Shown here piece by piece: positions 17,697 through 25,697 of a stretch of DNA of 64,000 nt (positions are counted from its first letter, which is position 1; each line of letters starts with the position of its first letter). The notes beneath the pieces are model-generated. The model had not been told where the DNA came from and did no database searches. It saw only the letters and a list, made by a program, of their open reading frames with translations. Source of the DNA: Streptomyces sp. NBC_01275 (GTDB taxonomy: Bacteria > Actinomycetota > Actinomycetes > Streptomycetales > Streptomycetaceae); assembly GCF_026340655.1 (NCBI RefSeq), contig NZ_JAPEOZ010000001.1:8060001-8124000 (forward strand), in the 5' to 3' direction. The position numbers were made by a program, and so were the translations under genes.

Positions 17697-18662
17697 TCAC
17701 GCCTCCGGAATCTCGAACGTGCTGGTGCGCTTCATGCCGGCGGCGCGCCCCTTGCCGGAGACGACCAGGGCCATCTTGCGGCTGGCCTCGTCGATCATCT
17801 CGTCGCCGAGCATCGCGGAGCCCTTCTTGCCGCCCGCCTCGGACGTGTAGTAGTCGTACGCGTCCAGGATCAGCTCGGCGTGGTCGTAGTCCTCCTGGGA
17901 GGGCGAGAAGATCTCGTTGGACGCCTCGACCTGGCCCGGGTGCAGCACCCACTTGCCGTCGAAGCCGAGCGCGGCGGCGCGCTGGGCGACCTCGCGGTAG
18001 CCGTCGACGTTGCGGATCTGGAGGTAGGGGCCGTCGATCGCCTGGAGGTCGTTGGCGCGGGCGGCCATCAGGATCTTCATCAGGATGTAGTGGTAGGCGT
18101 CCGCCGGGTAGCCGGGCGGCTGCTCGCCCACGACCAGCGACTTCATGTTGATCGACGCCATGAAGTCGGCCGGGCCGAAGATGATCGTCTCGATGCGCGG
18201 GGAGGCCTGCGCGATCTCGTTGACGTTGTTCAGGCCCTGCGCGTTCTCGATCTGCGCCTCGATGCCGATCCGGCCGACCTCGAAGCCCATGGTCTTCTCG
18301 ATCTGCGTCAGCAGCAGGTCCAGCGCGACGACCTGCTGCGCGTTCTGCACCTTCGGCAGCATGATGCAGTCGAGGTTGGGCCCCGCGCCCTCGACGACCG
18401 TGACGACGTCGCGGTACGTCCACTCGGTCGTCCAGTCGTTGACGCGCACGACCCTGGTCTTGCCCGTCCAGTCGCCCTCGTTGAGGAACTTGACGATGGT
18501 GTGCCGCGCCTCGGGCTTGGCGAGCGGCGCGCACGCGTCCTCCAGGTCGAGGAAGACCTGGTCGGCGGGGAGGCCCTGCGCCTTCTCCAGGAAGCGCGGG
18601 TTGCTCCCGGGCACGGCGAGACAGGAACGCCGCGGACGCAGACGGTTGGCGGGCGTGGTCAT
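17697..18662 (-). CDS. mcl1: L-malyl-CoA/beta-methylmalyl-CoA lyase (CitE-like)
   Basis: 321 aa. The ATG overlaps the stop of the mutase gene (ATGA). HpcH/HpaI-CitE superfamily signs: RRSCLAVPGSNPRFLEKA at the N-terminus, FLDLEDACAPLAK with the acidic metal ligand, QIEKTMGFEVGRIGIEAQIE, FGPADFMASINM and KWVLHPGQVEASNEIF. In the pathway it cleaves beta-methylmalyl-CoA to glyoxylate and propionyl-CoA, and related enzymes also act on malyl-CoA. Citrate lyase function is unlikely because no citD/citF lies nearby. The operon position between ecm and mch gives the specific role. Confidence 0.9.
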   Translation of the reverse strand: MTTPANRLRPRRSCLAVPGSNPRFLEKAQGLPADQVFLDLEDACAPLAKPEARHTIVKFLNEGDWTGKTRVVRVNDWTTEWTYRDVVTVVEGAGPNLDCIMLPKVQNAQQVVALDLLLTQIEKTMGFEVGRIGIEAQIENAQGLNNVNEIAQASPRIETIIFGPADFMASINMKSLVVGEQPPGYPADAYHYILMKILMAARANDLQAIDGPYLQIRNVDGYREVAQRAAALGFDGKWVLHPGQVEASNEIFSPSQEDYDHAELILDAYDYYTSEAGGKKGSAMLGDEMIDEASRKMALVVSGKGRAAGMKRTSTFEIPEA

Positions 18663-20707
18663 GCGGGGACCTCCAGGGGGTCGAGCTTGTTCGCTTTCCG
18701 GATCTCGTCGACGATGCGGCCGATGATTCCGGTGATGTCGAAGTCCTTCGGGGTGAAGACCGCGGCCACGCCGGCAGCCCTGAGCTGTTCGGCGTCTCCA
18801 TTCGGGATGATGCCACCGGCGATCACCGGGATGTCTGTGGCACCGGCCACACGCAGCCGTTCGAGGACGTCGGGCACCAGCTGCGCGTGCGAGCCGGAGA
18901 GGATGGACAGGCCCACGGCGTGCACGTCCTCCTCCAGAGCCGCGTCCACGATCTCCTCGGGGGTGAGCCGGATGCCCTGGTAGACCACCTCGAAGCCGGC
19001 GTCACGCGCGCGTACGGCGATCTGCTCGGCGCCGTTGGAGTGGCCGTCCAGGCCCGGCTTGCCGACCAGGAAGCGCAGCTTGCCGACGCCCATGTCCCGG
19101 GCCGTGCGGTCGACCCTGGCGCGCACCTCGCTCATCGCCGAGCCCTCCTCGGCCGGCACCGCCACCGGCGCCGACGAGACGCCCGTCGGGGCGCGGAACT
19201 CGCCGAACACCTCGCGCAGCGCGCCGGCCCACTCGCCGGTCGTGACGCCGGCGCGGGCGCACTCCAGGGTGGCCTCCATGAGGTTGGCCGTGCCCTTGGC
19301 GGCCTCCTTCAGCTTCTCCAGCGCCTTGCAGGGGCGCGGGTGGTTGAAGGGCGGCTGGTAGCGGGTGTCGCGCCAGTTCTGCAGCGAGGCGACGACCCGG
19401 GCCTCGACGGCCGGGTCGACGGTCTGGATGGCCGTGTCGAGGTCGGCGGTCAGGGGGTTCGGCTCGGTCGTCTCGAAGATGTTGACGCCGATGATCTTCT
19501 CCTGGCCGGACTCGATACGAGCCCTGCGCTCGGCATGCGAGGAGACCAGCTGCGACTTGAGGTAGCCGGACTCGACGGCGGCCATCGCGCCGCCCATCTC
19601 CTGGATCCGGTCGATCTCCGCGAGGGACTCCTCGACCAGCGCCGCGACCTTGGTCTCGATCACCTTGGAGCCCTCGAAGATGTCCTCGTACTCCAGCAGG
19701 TCGCTCTCGTGCGCCAGCACCTGCTGGATGCGCAGCGACCACTGCTGGTCCCAGGGGCGGGGCAGCCCCAGGGCCTCGTTCCAGGCGGGCAGCTGCACGG
19801 CACGCGCGCGTGCGTCCTTGGAGAGGGTGACGGCGAGCATCTCCAGCACGATCCGCTGGACGTTGTTCTCCGGCTGCGCCTCCGTCAGGCCCAGGGAGTT
19901 GACCTGGACGCCGTAGCGGAAGCGGCGCTGCTTGGGGTCGTCGATGCCGTAGCGCTCGCGGGTGATCTGGTCCCAGATGCGGGAGAACGCCCGCATTTTG
20001 CACATCTCCTCGATGAACCGCACACCCGCGTTGACGAAGAACGAGATGCGGGCGACGACATCGCCCTTGCGGTCCTCGGGGATCTGACCGGACGCGAAGA
20101 CCGCGTCCAGCACGGCGATCGCGGTGGACATCGCGTAGGCGATCTCCTGCACCGGTGTGGCCCCGGCCTCCTGCAGGTGGTAGCTGCAGATGTTGATGGG
20201 GTTCCACTTGGGGATGTTGTTGACCGTGTAGCAGATCATGTCGGTCGTCAGGCGCAGGCTCGGCACCGGCGGGAACACGTGCGTGCCCCGGGACAGGTAC
20301 TCCTTGACGATGTCGTTCTGGGTCGTCCCCTGGAGCTGGGTGATGTCGGCGCCCTGCTCCTCCGCGACGACCTGGTAGAGCGCCAGCAGCCACATGGCGG
20401 TGGCGTTGATCGTCATCGAGGTGTTCATCTGCTCCAGGGGGATGTCCTGGAACAGCCGGCGCATGTCACCGAGGTGCGCGATCGGCACGCCGACCCGGCC
20501 GACCTCGCCGCGGGCGAGGATGTGGTCGGAGTCGTAGCCGGTCTGCGTGGGCAGGTCGAACGCGACCGACAGGCCGGTCTGACCCTTGGCGAGGTTGCGC
20601 CGGTACAGCTCGTTGGACGCCTCGGCCGTGGAGTGACCGGCGTACGTGCGCATGAGCCACGGCCGGTCCTTCTCCCGCTTGCCTGCGGCGGGCTGACGCT
20701 CAGTCAT
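18659..20707 (-). CDS. ecm: Coenzyme B12-dependent ethylmalonyl-CoA mutase (MeaA type)
   Basis: 682 aa single polypeptide with substrate-binding barrel and C-terminal B12 domain. Barrel motifs include RTYAGHSTAEASNELYRRNL, FDLPTQTGYDSDH, LQGTTQNDIVKEYLSRGTHV and PINICSYHLQEAGATPVQEI. The cobalamin motif is LVGKPGLDGHSNGAEQIA (D-x-H-x2-G), with GLSILSGSH and VIAGGIIPNGD completing the Rossmann-like domain. It rearranges ethylmalonyl-CoA to methylsuccinyl-CoA. Methylmalonyl-CoA mutase proper is normally a two-subunit mutA/mutB enzyme in Streptomyces. The 18-bp gap to ccr and overlap with mcl1 favour the ethylmalonyl substrate. Confidence 0.92.
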   Translation of the reverse strand: MTERQPAAGKREKDRPWLMRTYAGHSTAEASNELYRRNLAKGQTGLSVAFDLPTQTGYDSDHILARGEVGRVGVPIAHLGDMRRLFQDIPLEQMNTSMTINATAMWLLALYQVVAEEQGADITQLQGTTQNDIVKEYLSRGTHVFPPVPSLRLTTDMICYTVNNIPKWNPINICSYHLQEAGATPVQEIAYAMSTAIAVLDAVFASGQIPEDRKGDVVARISFFVNAGVRFIEEMCKMRAFSRIWDQITRERYGIDDPKQRRFRYGVQVNSLGLTEAQPENNVQRIVLEMLAVTLSKDARARAVQLPAWNEALGLPRPWDQQWSLRIQQVLAHESDLLEYEDIFEGSKVIETKVAALVEESLAEIDRIQEMGGAMAAVESGYLKSQLVSSHAERRARIESGQEKIIGVNIFETTEPNPLTADLDTAIQTVDPAVEARVVASLQNWRDTRYQPPFNHPRPCKALEKLKEAAKGTANLMEATLECARAGVTTGEWAGALREVFGEFRAPTGVSSAPVAVPAEEGSAMSEVRARVDRTARDMGVGKLRFLVGKPGLDGHSNGAEQIAVRARDAGFEVVYQGIRLTPEEIVDAALEEDVHAVGLSILSGSHAQLVPDVLERLRVAGATDIPVIAGGIIPNGDAEQLRAAGVAAVFTPKDFDITGIIGRIVDEIRKANKLDPLEVPA

Positions 20708-20725
20708 CGATGACCTCGGGTGTCC

Positions 20726-22069
20726 TCAGATGTTGCGGAAGCGGTTGATGGCGTCGACGTGCTGGGCGCGCTTGGCCTCGTCGCGGACGCCGAGGCCTTC
20801 CTCGGGCGCCAGGCACAGGACGCCGACCTTGCCCTGGTGGAGGTTGCGGTGCACGTCGTAGGCGGCCTGCCCGGTCTCCTCCAGGGAGTACACCTTGGAG
20901 AGCGTCGGGTGGATCTTGCCCTTGGCGACCAGCCGGTTGGCCTCCCAGGCCTCGCGGTAGTTGGCGAAGTGCGAGCCGATGATCTTCTTCAGGGACATCC
21001 ACAGGTAACGGTTGTCGTACTCGTGGTTGTACCCGGAGGTCGAGGCGCAGGTGACGATCGTGCCGCCCTTGCGCGTGACGTAGACGCTCGCGCCGAAGGT
21101 CTCGCGGCCGGGGTGCTCGAAGACGATGTCGACGTCCTCGCCGCCGGTCAGCTCGCGGATGCGCTTACCGAAACGCTTCCACTCGCGCGGGTCCTGGTGG
21201 TGCTCGTCCTGCCAGAACTTGTAGTCCTCGGCGGTGCGGTCGATGATCGCCTCCGCGCCCATGGACCGGCAGATCTGGGCCTTCTGCTCGCTGGAGACGA
21301 CACAGATCGGGTTGGCGCCGCCGGCCAGCGCGAACTGCGTGGCGTAGCTGCCCAGTCCGCCGCTCGCGCCCCAGATGAGCACGTTGTCGCCCTGCTTCAT
21401 GCCGGCGCCGTTGCGGGAGACCAGCTGCCGGTAGGCGGTGGAGTTCACGAGCCCGGGGGCCGCGGCCTCCTCCCAGCTCAGATGGTCCGGCTTCGGCATC
21501 AGCTGGTTGGACTTGACCAGCGCGATCTCGGCGAGCCCGCCGAAGTTCGTCTCGAAGCCCCAGATGCGCTGCTCGGGGTCGAGCATCGTGTCGTTGTGGC
21601 CGTCGGAGGACTCCAGCTCGACGGACAGACAGTGCGCGACGACCTCGTCGCCCGGCTTCCAGGCGTTGACGCCGGGACCGGTGCGCAGGACGACGCCCGC
21701 GAGGTCGGAGCCGATGACGTGGTACGGCAGGTCGTGCCGCTTGGTGAGCTCGCTGAGCTTGCCGTAGCGCTCCAGGAAGCCGAACGTCGACAGCGGCTCG
21801 AAGATCGACGTCCACACGGAGTTGTAGTTGACAGAGGAGGCCATGACGGCCACCAGGGCCTCGCCCGGGCCGAGTTCGGGCAAGGCCACCTCGTCCAGGT
21901 GGAGCGACTTGCGCGGGTCCTTGTCGCGGGTGGTGAGGCCCGCGAACATCTCCGTCTCGTCCTTGTGGACGGTGATCGCGCGGTACGACTCGGGGAGCGG
22001 CAGTGCGGCGAAGTCGGCCGCCGTCGAGTCCGGCGACTGGATCGCGTCCAGGATGTCCTTAACGGTCAC
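20726..22069 (-). CDS. ccr: Crotonyl-CoA carboxylase/reductase
   Basis: 447 aa from GTG 22067-22069, with SD GGAGG seven bases upstream; longer reading frames upstream lack coding character. A medium-chain dehydrogenase/reductase that reductively carboxylates crotonyl-CoA with NADPH and CO2 to (2S)-ethylmalonyl-CoA, the entry step of the pathway and a source of C4 polyketide extender units. Seen: SSVNYNSVWTSIFEP, HVIGSDLAGVVLRTGPGV, WGFETNFGGLAEIALVKSNQ, LVNSTAYRQLVS, NADPH motif IWGASGGLGSYATQFAL and FEHPGRETFGASVYV. Length and motifs are characteristic and leave little doubt. It is the first gene of the five-gene operon. Confidence 0.96.
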   Translation of the reverse strand: MTVKDILDAIQSPDSTAADFAALPLPESYRAITVHKDETEMFAGLTTRDKDPRKSLHLDEVALPELGPGEALVAVMASSVNYNSVWTSIFEPLSTFGFLERYGKLSELTKRHDLPYHVIGSDLAGVVLRTGPGVNAWKPGDEVVAHCLSVELESSDGHNDTMLDPEQRIWGFETNFGGLAEIALVKSNQLMPKPDHLSWEEAAAPGLVNSTAYRQLVSRNGAGMKQGDNVLIWGASGGLGSYATQFALAGGANPICVVSSEQKAQICRSMGAEAIIDRTAEDYKFWQDEHHQDPREWKRFGKRIRELTGGEDVDIVFEHPGRETFGASVYVTRKGGTIVTCASTSGYNHEYDNRYLWMSLKKIIGSHFANYREAWEANRLVAKGKIHPTLSKVYSLEETGQAAYDVHRNLHQGKVGVLCLAPEEGLGVRDEAKRAQHVDAINRFRNI

Positions 22070-22298
22070 GGTGTTGCCTCCGGCGGTGAGCGCCCTGAGG
22101 GCGGGGCGCTGAGGGTTACGTCGGTGCTGCTGAGGGTGGGGTGGAGAAGTGCCGTCGGTTCGGCGGTGGTGCTGTTCGGCAGCGCTTTGTGGCGCGGGAG
22201 GGTGCCTGTGACGCAGGCGTCCGGGCGCGCAGGCCATGAGCTTGCGGGGACAGCCGACGTACGAAAGGTCTCTGCACGCCGGCCGCCCGGACCTCTTC

Positions 22299-22327
22299 AA
22301 CGTATGACACCGCGTGTCACCCCGCAA
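22299..22327 (-). promoter_or_regulatory. Predicted ccr-operon promoter with a perfect palindrome filling the spacer
   Basis: On the minus strand, TTGCGG (22322-22327) and TACGTT (22299-22304) are 17 bp apart, fitting a sigma70-like -35/-10 pair. The spacer contains the perfect inverted repeat TGACAC-cgc-GTGTCA (22305-22319). A protein bound there would block polymerase, which makes it a good repressor operator. The neighbouring TetR protein is the obvious candidate, but that is inference. Confidence 0.5.
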
Positions 22328-22438
22328 GGCACTGAGTGCCAGAACTTCGCCTCAGATGAAATCTTTACGTAACAAATGAGCGATGATCGATCGAACGGGA
22401 TCGGAAATCTGCGTGAAAAGGGCCTCTGGCATGCCAAA

Positions 22439-22462
22439 ACGGCCACCCGGTGGGGTGGCCGT
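22439..22462 (-). terminator. Terminator of the tetR gene
   Basis: A perfect 10-bp stem (acggccaccc at 22439-22448, complement 22453-22462) has loop ggtg. On the minus strand the stem runs straight into GTTTTGG, a short T tract. It lies 33 bp after the TetR stop codon. Confidence 0.85.
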
Positions 22463-22494
22463 CGTCACAGCGCGAAGAGGAAAAAGGGAGAAAG

Positions 22495-23310
22495 TCAGCG
22501 TTCCTTGAGGGCCTGCTCGATGGTGCGCATGACCTCGTCCAGCGGGGCGTCGGTACGGGCGACGGTCACCAGGACCTCGCCCTGCGCGGAGACCGCCGCC
22601 GGGACCGGCTGGGGGGCGGCGGCGCCGCTGCGGCCGACTCCGATGCCCGTCCCGAACGTCTTGCGCACGATCGCGAAGGCGTGGTCGAGCTGGGTCTCGA
22701 CGTCGCCCTGGCCGCCGGCCCGCAGCCACCGCCGCAGCACGTGGTTGTGGGCGGTGACCACGGCGGACGCGGCGACCTCCGCGAGCAGCGGGTCGTCGTT
22801 GGCGTCGTCGTCGTGCGCGTGCTCGTCGAAGTGGCCGAGGAGATAGCGGGTGAAGAGCCGCTCGTAGCGGGCCACCGATGCGATCTCGGCCTCGCGCAGG
22901 GTGGGCACCTCGCGCGTCAGCTTGTAGCGGGCGACCGAGATCTCCGGCCGGGCCGCGTACATCTTCATGACTTCCTTGATGCCGCGGCACACGGTGTCGA
23001 GCGGGTGCTCGTGGGCCGGGGCCGCGTTGAGCACGGCCTCCGCGCGGATCAACGTGTCGTCGTGATCCGGGAAGATCGCCTCTTCCTTGGAGCGGAAGTG
23101 GCGGAAGAAGGTGCGGCGGGCGACCCCGGCCGCGGCCGCGATCTCGTCGACGGTGGTCGCCTCGTACCCCTTGGTCGCGAACAGCTCCATCGCCGCGGCC
23201 GCCAGTTCGCGGCGCATCTTGAGCCGTTGGGCGGCCGCGCGGCCGCCCGCGGCACTCTCCGGCGCGTCGGGCGTGGCTGGTGTACGTGAGGACCTGGCGG
23301 GCTGGGACAT
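22495..23310 (-). CDS. TetR-family transcriptional regulator
   Basis: 271 aa from ATG 23308-23310, longer than the usual ~200 because of an N-terminal ~30-residue Ala/Pro/Ser extension and a C-terminal tail (VPAAVSAQGEVLVTVARTDA). The helix-turn-helix spans residues ~35-80: AAAAMELFATKGYEATTVDE then IAAAAGVARRTFFRHFRSKE. The ligand domain is not assignable. It lies directly upstream of ccr on the same strand, with its own terminator, and downstream of the hydroxyacyl-CoA dehydrogenase gene. It is therefore the likely local regulator of crotonyl-CoA/ethylmalonyl-CoA genes, sensing perhaps an acyl-CoA; no direct evidence. Confidence 0.88.
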   Translation of the reverse strand: MSQPARSSRTPATPDAPESAAGGRAAAQRLKMRRELAAAAMELFATKGYEATTVDEIAAAAGVARRTFFRHFRSKEEAIFPDHDDTLIRAEAVLNAAPAHEHPLDTVCRGIKEVMKMYAARPEISVARYKLTREVPTLREAEIASVARYERLFTRYLLGHFDEHAHDDDANDDPLLAEVAASAVVTAHNHVLRRWLRAGGQGDVETQLDHAFAIVRKTFGTGIGVGRSGAAAPQPVPAAVSAQGEVLVTVARTDAPLDEVMRTIEQALKER

Positions 23311-23326
23311 GACCCGAACGTACTGC

Positions 23327-23350
23327 ATGTGCGCAGCTCGGTGCGCATGT
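23327..23350 (-). promoter_or_regulatory. Imperfect inverted repeat just upstream of tetR
   Basis: ATGTGCGCA-gctcgg-TGCGCATGT: two 9-bp arms match at 7 of 9 positions with a 6-bp centre, and begin 17 bp before the TetR start codon. Position and size suit an autoregulatory operator. It does not resemble the palindrome in the ccr promoter, so the two would not obviously share one protein. Confidence 0.4.
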
Positions 23351-23446
23351 CCCGGGTTTCCCCCGCCCCGGGCGGGCGGGGGTGCGCCGGTGGGCTCGAG
23401 GAGTCCGCCCCAGTCCTCGTCCGAGCGCAGCCGGTCGCCGTCCCGC

Positions 23447-25270
23447 TCAGCGGCGGGCATATTCGCGGAAGCCGCGGCCGGTCTTGCGGCCGAGGCAGCC
23501 CGCGGCCACCAGATGCTCCAGGAGCGGGGCCGGAGCGAGACCGGGGTCGCGGAACTCGCGGTGCAGGACCTTCTCGATCGCCAGCGAGACGTCGAGCCCG
23601 ACGACGTCCAGCAGCTCGAAGGGGCCCATCGGGTAGCCGCCGCCCAGCTTCATGGCCGCGTCGATGTCGTCGAGCGACGCGTAGTGCTCCTGCACCATCT
23701 TGATCGCGTTGTTGAGGTAGGGGAACAGCAGCGCGTTCACGATGAAGCCCGCGCGGTCCGAGCAGTCGACCGCGTGCTTCCTGACCTTGACGCAGACCTC
23801 GCGGACCGTCGCGTGGACGTCCTCGGCCGTCAGCACCGTGCGGACCACCTCGACCAGCTTCATGGCCGGCGCCGGGTTGAAGAAGTGCATGCCGATCACG
23901 TCCTGCGGGCGCGAGGTCGCGCGGGCGCAGGCCACGACCGGCAGCGAGGACGTGGTCGTGGCCAGGACAGCGCCCGGCTTGCAGACCTTGTCCAGCGTCG
24001 CGAACAGCTGCTGCTTGATCTCCAGGTCCTCGGCGACCGCCTCGACCGCCAGGTCCACGTCGGCGAAGGCGTCGTAGGAGCCGGCCGGGGTGATCCGGTC
24101 CAGGGTCTGCGCGGCGGCCTCCGCAGTCAGCCGGCCCTTGTCGACGGAGCGGGACAGGGACTTGCCGATACGGGCCTTGGCGACCTGCGCCTTCTCCTCG
24201 CTGCGGGCGGCGAGGACGACGTCGTAGCCGGCCTTGGCGAAGACCTCGGCGATCCCGGAGGCCATCGTGCCGGAGCCGGCGACGCCGACCGAGCGGACCG
24301 TGCGGCCGGCTGTCGCGGCGGTGTCGGACGGCGGGGTCAGGGCGTCGGGGACCACCGTCGAGCTCCCGGGGGCGTCGTAGGCGTAGAAGCCCCGGCCCGA
24401 CTTACGGCCGGTCAGGCCCGCCTCGCTGAGCTGCTTGAGGATCGGCGCGGGGGCGTGCAGCCGGTCGCGCGACTCGGCGTACATGGCCTCCAGGACCGTA
24501 CGGGCCGTGTCCACGCCGATCAGGTCGAGCAGGGCGAGGGGGCCCATCGGCAGTCCGCAGCCCAGCCGCATCGCCGCGTCGATGTCCTCGCGGGAGGCGT
24601 AGCGGGCCTCGTACATCGCGGCGGCCTGGTTGAGGTAGCCGAACAGCAGCCCGTCCGCGACGAATCCGGGCCGGTCGCCGACCGCGACGGGCTCCTTGCC
24701 GAGGTCGAGGGCGAGGTCGGTGACCGCGGCGACGGCGGTGGGCGCGGTGAGCACCGAGGAGACGACCTCGACCAGCTTCATGGCCGGCGCCGGGTTGAAG
24801 AAGTGCAGGCCGAGCACGCGCTCCGGACGCGCCGAGTCGGCGGCCAGGCGGGTCACGGACAGCGCGTTGGTGCCGGTCGCCAGGATCGCCTCGGGACGCA
24901 CGATCCCGTCCAGCTCCCGGAAGATCTGCTGCTTGATCTCGTACGACTCCGGCGCCACCTCGATGACGAGATCGGCGTCGGCGGCGGTGCGCAGGTCGGT
25001 GGAGACGCGGACACGGGCGACGAGGTCGGCGCGCTCCTGCTCGGTCAGCCGGCCGCGCTGCACGGCGCGGGCGGTGGAGGACTCCAGCGCGGCGAGGGCC
25101 CGCGCGGCCTGGGCCTCGCTGACGTCGATGCCGATCACCGTGCGGCCGGCCTTGGCCAGGACCTCGGTGATGCCGGCGCCCATGGTGCCGAGACCGACGA
25201 CGGCGATCGTGCGCAGCGGGGACAGCGGAGAGAGAGGGGAGGCGGAGGTGTGGGACAGGGGAGTGGCCAT
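23447..25270 (-). CDS. Tandem-duplicated 3-hydroxyacyl-CoA (3-hydroxybutyryl-CoA) dehydrogenase
   Basis: 607 aa from ATG 25268-25270. Two full 3HAD modules lie in one chain (residues ~15-300 and ~325-607). Each has a Rossmann domain, LHFFNPAPAMKLVEVV or MHFFNPAPAMKLVEVV with the catalytic His, and a C-terminal helical domain ending in RKSGRGFYAY or RKTGRGFREY. Module 1 has an intact GLGTMG nucleotide loop; module 2 reads GSGTMA, losing the third Gly. Normal bacterial HbdA is a single ~285-residue module that dimerises. The reaction interconverts acetoacetyl-CoA and 3-hydroxybutyryl-CoA, which would feed crotonyl-CoA to Ccr two genes away. Confidence 0.92.
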   Translation of the reverse strand: MATPLSHTSASPLSPLSPLRTIAVVGLGTMGAGITEVLAKAGRTVIGIDVSEAQAARALAALESSTARAVQRGRLTEQERADLVARVRVSTDLRTAADADLVIEVAPESYEIKQQIFRELDGIVRPEAILATGTNALSVTRLAADSARPERVLGLHFFNPAPAMKLVEVVSSVLTAPTAVAAVTDLALDLGKEPVAVGDRPGFVADGLLFGYLNQAAAMYEARYASREDIDAAMRLGCGLPMGPLALLDLIGVDTARTVLEAMYAESRDRLHAPAPILKQLSEAGLTGRKSGRGFYAYDAPGSSTVVPDALTPPSDTAATAGRTVRSVGVAGSGTMASGIAEVFAKAGYDVVLAARSEEKAQVAKARIGKSLSRSVDKGRLTAEAAAQTLDRITPAGSYDAFADVDLAVEAVAEDLEIKQQLFATLDKVCKPGAVLATTTSSLPVVACARATSRPQDVIGMHFFNPAPAMKLVEVVRTVLTAEDVHATVREVCVKVRKHAVDCSDRAGFIVNALLFPYLNNAIKMVQEHYASLDDIDAAMKLGGGYPMGPFELLDVVGLDVSLAIEKVLHREFRDPGLAPAPLLEHLVAAGCLGRKTGRGFREYARR

Positions 25271-25697
25271 CGCGGGACTCCAGGAATGAGGGGTGACGAC
25301 TGGGAACGCGCCCGGGTGCGCCGAGGAGGCCTTCGCGAAGGCCGGACCACGGGCGCACCGGGTGCGGAGAAGGAGTGCGGGTGTTGCCGGGCTACGAGCG
25401 CACACGCCCGGTGCCGTCGTCGTGGGCGTGCACACGCCCGAAGACGAACGGGAGATCCGACCGGCCCTGTCCCGTGGCCGGGTCGTACGCGGTACGAGGT
25501 ACCGAACCGACTTCTCTCGCGGCGACTGCGTCACCAGGCCGCAGCGAGGAGGTGAGGCGAGTGGGTGACTCGCTCGTCTGAGCTTAACCGGTGGGTAACG
25601 AGCGCGCCAGCCCCCCGTGGCTGTGATCTGTTTCGCTGCACGGACCGCCTCGGCGGACGTGCCCTGCGACCGCCGTGCCCTGCCCTAGGCTCGGCGC
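25271..25697 (-). promoter_or_regulatory. Leader/promoter region of the 3HAD gene; no gene seen
   Basis: 427 bp between the divergent 3HAD and HEAT-repeat genes. It holds a perfect 16-bp palindrome ggccttcgcgaaggcc (25328-25343), a cacgccc...gggcgtg inverted pair near 25407-25433, and the operator-like TTAACCGGTGGGTAA (25584-25598, 5 of 7 symmetric pairs matching). The last is placed where a 3HAD promoter could be. Open frames across it are short and in conflicting phases, so I call no coding sequence. Confidence 0.45.

Larger units (their letters stand above)
22070..22494 (-). other. ccr upstream region: promoter, operator-like palindrome and tetR terminator; no gene seen
   Basis: The 425 bp between ccr and the TetR gene hold no convincing coding frame. 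Reading towards ccr there is a predicted promoter with a palindrome in its spacer (22299-22327), an 8-bp palindrome ttacgtaa at 22365-22372 in a locally AT-rich stretch, and the tetR terminator at 22439-22462. The ~230 bp between promoter and ccr start would be a long leader. I saw no B12-box-like conserved element in it. Confidence 0.6.

Noticed and set aside
17697-18662. Citrate lyase beta subunit
   Set aside because: CitE-like fold, but no citD/citF genes and an ethylmalonyl-CoA operon context; the lyase of that pathway fits better.
18887-20713. 608-codon plus-strand frame opposite the mutase gene
   Set aside because: Antisense to an unmistakable B12 mutase; composition is Arg/Leu/Val/His-rich nonsense typical of GC-bias shadows.
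22070-22494. Possible B12 riboswitch upstream of the mutase operon
   Set aside because: No recognisable B12 box or conserved core is seen, and the operon starts with ccr, not with the mutase.
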